12,024 bases of DNA from Hyphomicrobiales bacterium. GTDB taxonomy: Bacteria; Pseudomonadota; Alphaproteobacteria; Rhizobiales; Beijerinckiaceae. Positions 7,670 to 12,024 of this stretch are shown here, in pieces. A model generated the notes under the pieces. It searched no databases and was not told the origin of the DNA. It was given only the letters and a program-made list of their open reading frames with translations. Position 1 is the stretch's first letter, and each line of letters starts with the position of its first letter. The translations under genes and the position numbers were made by a program. Location of the stretch: the NCBI GenBank assembly GCA_900299065.1, contig OMIJ01000199.1, forward strand, positions 1 through 12,024, read 5' to 3'.

Positions 7670-9297
7670 CGCGAGAACTCATAACCCTGTTTAGCCATGA
7701 TCTCGATCAGGAAGGGCGTGCCCGTTTGCGTGACACTTATACCTTCTTTGAGGGCGGGAATGATCTGGCCGGGATGTTCGACGCGCAATGCTGCGACGTT
7801 TAACCCTTCGGCAATTTTGCGATAATCGCCGCCTATGTCGATGGCGTCATATTTGCGAGTGGAGATTTCCATCACTTGTCGTTCGCAAGCCATAACAGCA
7901 TTGTTAAAGACAATGGTAAGAATGCCGATCTTATTGCGGGCGGCAGTTTCAATATCCATGCCCGTCATGCCAAAAGAGGCATCGCCCATGAAATTGATAC
8001 ACAGCTTTTCAGGTGCAGCAAGTTTGGCACCCATGGCCAAGGGTAGGCCATAGCCCAATTGTGTTGATTTGCCCCAACCTAGATAGCTTGCTGCTTTCGT
8101 TGATTCCCACATGGGCAAGAGCTGTTCGCGCGGGCTGCCGGCATCATGAGTAATGATAACATGATCGCGATCAACCGTGTCCATCAAATCCTGAATGACG
8201 CGATATTGATTGATCGGCATTTCATCAGAATGCGCTTGTGCGTGCCAATCTGTGCGCCAGCCTTTTTTGAGCGTGGCAATGTCTTGCTTGAGTTGCGCTA
8301 GGGCCTGTTGAGGGCTGGTGCTGCGCTGGCGTTCAATCTCAAGGATCAGGGCCTCGAGAACAAGTGCGGCATCGCCGACAAGTCCAAGAGCGGCAGGCAC
8401 ATCCTTGTTAATGTCTGCAGCTGCATTGGTGGCATGAATGATTGTTTTGCCCGCGGGTATGGCTGGGCCAAAGGGTGTTCGCGTAAGGCTTGAGCCAATG
8501 GCAAAGATCACATCGGCTTTATTGATGAAATGCGCATACATTTTGGGGCGCGATTGTGTCGAGGCACCCAAAGCAAGGGGATGTGTTTCGGCAATTGCGC
8601 TTTTGCCGGGATTGGTTGCGGCAATGGGGGCGGGGATGAGTTCAGCCAAAGCGGCGAGTTGAGTGCTGGCGTTTGCATAATGCACACCTTGCCCGGCCCA
8701 GATGAGTGGATGGCGTGCAGCCAATAGCATGCGTGCGGCTTTTTGAATGGCCGCAGGATCAGGGCCAGAGCGAAGTACAGGCACGCGATCATAATGGATG
8801 GGGCCTTGAAATTCCGCTTCAAACACATCGAGCGGAATTTCGAGCAGAGCGGGGCCAGGTTTGCCGCTGCGCATGGCATGATAGGCACGGCGCATCAAAT
8901 CGGGCAAGTCTTGGACATTGCTGGCCATAGCTGACCATTTGGTGACGGGAGCATAGACTTCGGCGGCACGAAAGGTTGGCCGGATTGTCTGGCGTGAAGC
9001 AGGCGAGCCTGCGGGGATAACGAGAACGGGCACATTTTCCGCATAAGCCTGCGCGACGCCGGCAAAGGCATTTTCAATGCCCGCACCTTGCTGGGCCGCG
9101 AAGACGCCATTGCTATGTCCACGCCGCACGCGGCTAAAGCCATCGGCAATGCCAACGCCAACACGCTCCTGTCGGCATAAAATGGGTTTGATATTGATAT
9201 TAGCGCAGGCCTCGATCAACGGATTGCGCGGATAGCAGGAGAGAAATTCCGTTTCCTCACGTTTGAGGATTTCGGCAACGACATCTGCACCCTTCAT
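7660..9297 (-). CDS. ThDP-dependent enzyme, acetolactate synthase/decarboxylase superfamily
   Basis: The 545-residue protein (from the ATG at 9297) has the three-domain layout of the acetolactate synthase/benzoylformate decarboxylase superfamily. Residue numbers here count from the ATG. The N-terminal domain carries RQERVGVGIADGFSR with Glu44, the activating glutamate, and AAQQGAG. The central domain contains GPALLEIPLDVF and a DHS-like fold near HPLIWAGQGVHY. The C-terminal domain has the ThDP/Mg motif as GDASFGMTG, ending in NN (465-466). GDG is far more usual than GDA. Superfamily members decarboxylate 2-oxo acids or join C-C bonds; databases name close relatives only 'thiamine pyrophosphate-requiring protein'. 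No small ilvN-like regulatory subunit is adjacent, so it is probably not the biosynthetic acetohydroxyacid synthase. An in-frame TTG at 9309 adds four residues (MGWI) but is less likely. The gene is divergent from the racemase-fold gene. Confidence 0.85.
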   Translation of the reverse strand: MKGADVVAEILKREETEFLSCYPRNPLIEACANINIKPILCRQERVGVGIADGFSRVRRGHSNGVFAAQQGAGIENAFAGVAQAYAENVPVLVIPAGSPASRQTIRPTFRAAEVYAPVTKWSAMASNVQDLPDLMRRAYHAMRSGKPGPALLEIPLDVFEAEFQGPIHYDRVPVLRSGPDPAAIQKAARMLLAARHPLIWAGQGVHYANASTQLAALAELIPAPIAATNPGKSAIAETHPLALGASTQSRPKMYAHFINKADVIFAIGSSLTRTPFGPAIPAGKTIIHATNAAADINKDVPAALGLVGDAALVLEALILEIERQRSTSPQQALAQLKQDIATLKKGWRTDWHAQAHSDEMPINQYRVIQDLMDTVDRDHVIITHDAGSPREQLLPMWESTKAASYLGWGKSTQLGYGLPLAMGAKLAAPEKLCINFMGDASFGMTGMDIETAARNKIGILTIVFNNAVMACERQVMEISTRKYDAIDIGGDYRKIAEGLNVAALRVEHPGQIIPALKEGISVTQTGTPFLIEIMAKQGYEFSRYP

Positions 9298-9337
9298 GAT
9301 CCAACCCAATGCTTATTGTGTGAGTGAGGCTTTGCGC

Positions 9338-9349
9338 TGTTCATGAACA
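9338..9349. promoter_or_regulatory. Perfect 12-bp palindrome, candidate operator
   Basis: TGTTCATGAACA is identical to its reverse complement. It lies 41-52 nt upstream of the ThDP gene ATG and 135 nt upstream of the racemase-fold gene. On the minus strand TTGACC (9370-9365) stands 17 nt before TTCATG (9347-9342), so the palindrome would cover the -10 position of a possible promoter for the ThDP gene. A MarR-type regulator is encoded downstream at 10220. Binding by it is inference. Confidence 0.4.
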
Positions 9350-9425
9350 CAACAGGCCCTGCTTGGTCAAATCTGCCTGCTTTTCCCTTTCGCGGCAAGT
9401 CGGTCCTCATTCATAGGGGTCCGAG

Positions 9426-9454
9426 CTGACAGGGGCGCAAAATTCGCTTATCAA
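9426..9454 (+). promoter_or_regulatory. Candidate promoter for the racemase–MarR–NlpC operon
   Basis: CTGACA (9426-9431, 5 of 6 to the -35 consensus) and TATCAA (9449-9454, 4 of 6 to the -10) are separated by 17 nt. Transcription would begin about 25 nt before the ATG at 9485 and leave room for the GGGGGAG ribosome binding site (9475-9481). The call is by eye and moderate at best. Confidence 0.35.
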
Positions 9455-9484
9455 GGGAAAGACTATCTCATTCTGGGGGAGCAG

Positions 9485-10219
9485 ATGATCCGCGTTGCCT
9501 TTGTTATTGGTCAATATCCGCCCGATCAGCTTAAATTGCGTGAGGATGTGGCCAAGCGTTATTCTTCGCCCGAAGTTGAGGTGGGGATTTTGTCTGTGCC
9601 CCTTGCCCCATTCAATGAATTATTGCCCGCTGAAGTTCAGCAAGCCGCGCCTTATTTTCAGCAGGCTTTCGCGCAAGCGCAAAAGGAAGGCTATCATGCC
9701 GTCGTCCCGCTGGGTGCGTTGGATCTTGGCGTTGAGGGTGGTCGCTCTTTGGTCGATATTCCTGTGATCGCCCCCTATCATGCCGCGCTGCATATCGCCT
9801 CGCTGATTGGGGATCGCTTTGGTGTGATCAGTTATACAGCCGAGAGCACGGTGAAAGCGCGCATGATGACGCGCAATTATGGCATGGAGCAATTTGTTGC
9901 GGGCTATGCTGATTCTGGAACATGGCTCAGAGAAATGGCCGATAAAAAGCAGCAGATGATTGATTCCTTCATTGCGGCCTCACGCAAGCTCATTGATGAG
10001 GATGGCGCCGAAGTGATCATTCCGCGCGGCATAAGCCAATGTCCAGTGCATATGGATCCTGATTGGCTCAGTGAGCAGATTGGCGTCCCTGTGGTTGAAT
10101 GTATTGGTGCGCCTATTCGCGTTGCGGCCATGCTGGCAGGTTTGAAATTAAAACAAAGCCGCAAGCGCTGGCCCAAATCCAAATCTATCCCGCAAATGCC
10201 GGGCATGCCGATTGTGTGA
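9485..10219 (+). CDS. Asp/Glu/hydantoin racemase-superfamily protein lacking canonical cysteines
   Basis: The 244-residue protein resembles the Asp/Glu racemase superfamily, which includes hydantoin racemase, maleate isomerase and arylmalonate decarboxylase. It has the two-lobe pattern: an opening strand MIRVAFVIGQYPP, HAVVPLGALD (71-80), the second-lobe strand DRFGVISYT (110-118) and DGAEVIIPRGIS (173-184). Racemases place one cysteine after the first of these strand motifs and one after the last. Here the positions read PLGALD (Ala78) and IIPRG (Gly182), so neither aligned position is cysteine. Cys186 and Cys206 are the only cysteines in the protein, Cys186 four residues past the expected site. 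Racemisation by the two-cysteine mechanism therefore looks unlikely. The lysine/arginine-rich C-terminus (221-234) is unusual. The gene has a GGGGGAG ribosome binding site and abuts the MarR gene directly. Confidence 0.75.
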   Translation: MIRVAFVIGQYPPDQLKLREDVAKRYSSPEVEVGILSVPLAPFNELLPAEVQQAAPYFQQAFAQAQKEGYHAVVPLGALDLGVEGGRSLVDIPVIAPYHAALHIASLIGDRFGVISYTAESTVKARMMTRNYGMEQFVAGYADSGTWLREMADKKQQMIDSFIAASRKLIDEDGAEVIIPRGISQCPVHMDPDWLSEQIGVPVVECIGAPIRVAAMLAGLKLKQSRKRWPKSKSIPQMPGMPIV

Positions 10220-10609
10220 ATGAGAGTGGATTTTCAGGCTAAGACAATGGCGGTAGAGATCAAAGCTGATCAGGCGCTCAGATTATTACAAGATGTTGCC
10301 TTTGGTCTTGTGCTGGAGGCAAAGCCGCAGGCTGCGCCCGATTTTACTTTGCGGCAATTGGCAATCTTGCTGACTATTTATCTCGATCAGCCACCCCATA
10401 CTGTGCGGGGCCTTGCCAAAAGGCTCAATGTTACCAAGCCTGTTGTAACGCGGGCGCTCAATTCCATGGGCAAGCAGGCCATTGTTGCGCGCAGACGCGA
10501 TGAGGCCGATCGGCGCAATGTTATCATTCAGCGCACAGTGAAGGGTGCGCTCTATGTTGAGTCGCTCGCCGATCATGTGATTGCGGCTGCCGGAAAGATC
10601 AGACCATGA
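10220..10609 (+). CDS. MarR family winged-helix transcriptional regulator
   Basis: The 129-residue protein has a MarR-type winged helix. DFTLRQLAILLTIYLDQPP (41-59) is the typical helix entering the domain, residues 61-89 form the helix-turn-helix with recognition helix VTKPVVTRALNSMG (71-84), and RRRDEADRRN (91-100) is the wing, close to the family's conserved DxRD region. It is slightly short for the family (usually about 140-160), with trimmed dimerisation helices. The ATG at 10220 follows the upstream TGA with no gap and lacks a clear ribosome binding site, so translation is probably coupled; an internal ATG at 10247 would remove nine residues. MarR proteins usually repress their own operon and a neighbouring divergent gene and release DNA on binding a small aromatic or amphipathic ligand or on oxidation. 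The single-operon context with the racemase-fold and NlpC genes makes local control likely but unproven. Confidence 0.85.
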   Translation: MRVDFQAKTMAVEIKADQALRLLQDVAFGLVLEAKPQAAPDFTLRQLAILLTIYLDQPPHTVRGLAKRLNVTKPVVTRALNSMGKQAIVARRRDEADRRNVIIQRTVKGALYVESLADHVIAAAGKIRP

Positions 10610-11463
10610 CCATGTCAAAACTTGATCCGCGCCGCCATCCTATCCGCCCCGATCTGGCAGCTGAATATTTGCGTGGTCAGGTCGAAGCTGAACGCTTTGT
10701 TCAGGGGCGTGCCATGCGGGTGATTGATCCTGTGGTTGATTTGCGTTCGCGCCCATCGCCCGATGCCGGCGTTGAGACACAGGCTTTGTTTGGCGAGATA
10801 TTGATCGCCTATGAAGATTATGAGGGATGGCTTTGGGGGCAACTTCAACGCGATGGCTATGTTGGCTATGTCAGCGCGAGCGGGCTTGTTGAGGGGGATA
10901 TGGCTGCAAGCCATCACTTAATTGTGCCGCGCAGTTTTGTTTATCCCGGCCTTTCGATGAAATTGCCAATTGTCAGTGCGCTCTCGCTCGGCTCTGTAGT
11001 GAAGGTGAGCAAGCAACATGGTGATTTTGCCGAGATCGAAAATTTAGGCTGTATCTGGGCAGCGCATCTTGCGCCTTTGGATCAGGATGTAACCGATTTC
11101 GTCGCTGTAGCAGAGATGTTTTTGAATGTGCCTTATCTGTGGGGTGGCAAATCCTCTCTTGGGCTTGATTGCTCGGGGCTTGTGCAAATCTCTTTACAGG
11201 CTGCAGGGATTTTGGCGCCACGCGATACGGATATGCAATGGGCCGAATTGGGCCGTGAAATTGCAATTGATGAGACTCTTGAAGGTTTGCAGCGCGGGGA
11301 TTTGATTTTCTGGAAGGGTCATGTGGGCGTGATGCGCGATGCTCACATTCTGCTACATGCCAATGGCCATCATATGATGGTTGCGAGCGAGCCTTTAAGA
11401 GAGGCGCGTGATCGCATTTTGGCCAAATCGCATGGGCCGATTCTTGGTGTGAAGCGGCTTTAA
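10606..11463 (+). CDS. NlpC/P60 family peptidase with tandem SH3-like domains
   Basis: The 285-residue protein has two bacterial SH3-like modules (about 36-95 and 105-158) followed by an NlpC/P60 cysteine peptidase domain (about 160-285). The catalytic residues are visible: Cys189 in GLDCSGL, His239 in GHVGVM, and His251 in HILLHANGHH as the likely third member. This layout matches dipeptidyl-peptidase VI/YkfC-type enzymes, which cut gamma-D-glutamyl-diamino acid bonds of murein peptides. No signal peptide or lipobox is seen, and the start (MTMSKLDPRRHP) is charged, so a cytoplasmic role in murein-peptide recycling is possible. The ATG overlaps the MarR stop in ATGA (4 nt), a strong coupling sign; an ATG at 10612 is an alternative. 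Its 3' end overlaps the DUF2244 gene on the other strand by 4 bp. The exact substrate is inference. Confidence 0.88.
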   Translation: MTMSKLDPRRHPIRPDLAAEYLRGQVEAERFVQGRAMRVIDPVVDLRSRPSPDAGVETQALFGEILIAYEDYEGWLWGQLQRDGYVGYVSASGLVEGDMAASHHLIVPRSFVYPGLSMKLPIVSALSLGSVVKVSKQHGDFAEIENLGCIWAAHLAPLDQDVTDFVAVAEMFLNVPYLWGGKSSLGLDCSGLVQISLQAAGILAPRDTDMQWAELGREIAIDETLEGLQRGDLIFWKGHVGVMRDAHILLHANGHHMMVASEPLREARDRILAKSHGPILGVKRL

Positions 11464-11963
11464 GGCGCCGAAGAAAAGCGCGGACCACGCCGGGCTTCCG
11501 CTAGGGCGAGATTGAGATCGTGAGCCAGATCAGATTTGGCATCTGGTCCCAGAAAACTGCCGATCTCCAGTTTGCGTCCGCGTGAGACCAGGCTGAGGCG
11601 CTGAGTGCCAAATTCTTCCATCTCTTCGCGCTCAAGCTGCACCCAATTGGGATTGAAATGCCATTCGCGTTTAGTTCCTTTGACAGAAATGCGCGAGACG
11701 CTGACATCAATCGGGGTCACGCAAAGTTCTTCATAGACGCGGGCTGAGCGAAAATTGATGCGAAAGGCGACATAGACCAGGACAACATCAAGGCCCAGAA
11801 AGCCGGCTATAGGCCATGCTCCGATGATAATGAACATTACGCTGGTTATCAGATTGATCAGGCCCAGAAAGCCAATCAGTAGCCAGAAATTTTGTCGCGA
11901 TAAAGAGCGATGGGGCTGCAGCCGTGTTTCGAAAATATGAACATCTGCGGGATCAGAATTCAT
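11460..11963 (-). CDS. DUF2244 domain-containing membrane protein
   Basis: The 167-residue protein matches the DUF2244 family, integral membrane proteins of unknown function common in alphaproteobacteria. Two transmembrane helices lie at about 26-47 and 51-67. They are preceded by the typical FETRLQPHRSLS (11-22) and followed by a soluble domain with REWHFNPNWVQLE (99-111) and the family-typical GSFLGPDAKSDLAHDLNLAL (135-154). The protein is therefore short-loop membrane-anchored with its C-terminal domain probably cytoplasmic. I chose the ATG at 11963 because GTGAG stands just upstream; an in-frame GTG at 11975 would add MSSQ. No function is known and I do not infer one. The gene is convergent with the NlpC/P60 gene, overlapping its stop by 4 bp, and no intrinsic terminator is seen between them. 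Confidence 0.85.
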   Translation of the reverse strand: MNSDPADVHIFETRLQPHRSLSRQNFWLLIGFLGLINLITSVMFIIIGAWPIAGFLGLDVVLVYVAFRINFRSARVYEELCVTPIDVSVSRISVKGTKREWHFNPNWVQLEREEMEEFGTQRLSLVSRGRKLEIGSFLGPDAKSDLAHDLNLALAEARRGPRFSSAP

Positions 11964-12018
11964 CTGGGAACTCACTTCAGAAAATTTGAGGCCTTGGCTT
12001 GCGCATGAGTCAGGGTGA

Positions 12019-12024
12019 ATTATA
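12019..12024 (-). promoter_or_regulatory. Candidate -10 element for the DUF2244 gene
   Basis: On the minus strand the last six bases read TATAAT, a perfect -10 match, 55 nt before the ATG at 11963. The -35 element would lie beyond the window edge, so the promoter cannot be confirmed here. Confidence 0.35.

Noticed and set aside
11460..12024. Plus-strand frame beginning at ATG 12005 (MSQGEL…)
   Set aside because: Only seven codons are in the window, it overlaps the likely control region of the DUF2244 gene, and no ribosome binding site is clear.

Overview
The window reads as a chromosomal segment of an alphaproteobacterium, most likely of the order Hyphomicrobiales (Rhizobiales). The grounds are the Dxs and PpdK sequences, the dxs–tlyA–RNA methyltransferase gene order, a DUF2244 membrane protein, and moderately GC-rich coding DNA. 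The genus cannot be named from sequence alone. I see no rRNA, tRNA, IS element, CRISPR array or phage gene.

Layout. (1) 1-228, minus: start of pyruvate phosphate dikinase (ppdK), cut by the window edge. (2) 229-560: divergent intergenic region, the only gene-free stretch over 300 bases. (3) 561-4518, plus: a tight three-gene cluster of dxs (isoprenoid precursor synthesis), tlyA (S4/FtsJ-type rRNA 2'-O-methyltransferase) and a TrmA/RlmD-type RNA 5-methyluridine methyltransferase with a [4Fe-4S] ligand set. (4) 4632-4871: a small tandem-CDGSH iron-sulfur protein followed by a strong intrinsic terminator. (5) 5052-7669, plus: an LLM-class flavin-dependent oxidoreductase and a DHA2-family MFS exporter. 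(6) 7660-9297, minus: a ThDP-dependent enzyme of the acetolactate synthase superfamily, convergent with the MFS gene and overlapping it by 10 bp. (7) 9485-11463, plus: a likely operon of an Asp/Glu racemase-superfamily protein, a MarR-type regulator and a cytoplasmic SH3–NlpC/P60 peptidase, with 0-nt and 4-nt junctions. (8) 11460-11963, minus: DUF2244 membrane protein, overlapping the NlpC gene by 4 bp.

How the genes may work together. The left half is housekeeping: carbon metabolism, isoprenoids and RNA modification. The right half (about 5.0-11.5 kb) looks accessory: flavin monooxygenase, exporter, ThDP enzyme, racemase-fold enzyme, MarR regulator and peptidase. The racemase-fold protein has no cysteine at either position where racemases carry them. 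The ThDP enzyme has GDA in place of the usual GDG. A perfect 12-bp palindrome lies between these two divergent genes, a plausible operator for the MarR protein. No substrate can be assigned, and a shared pathway is inference from proximity only.
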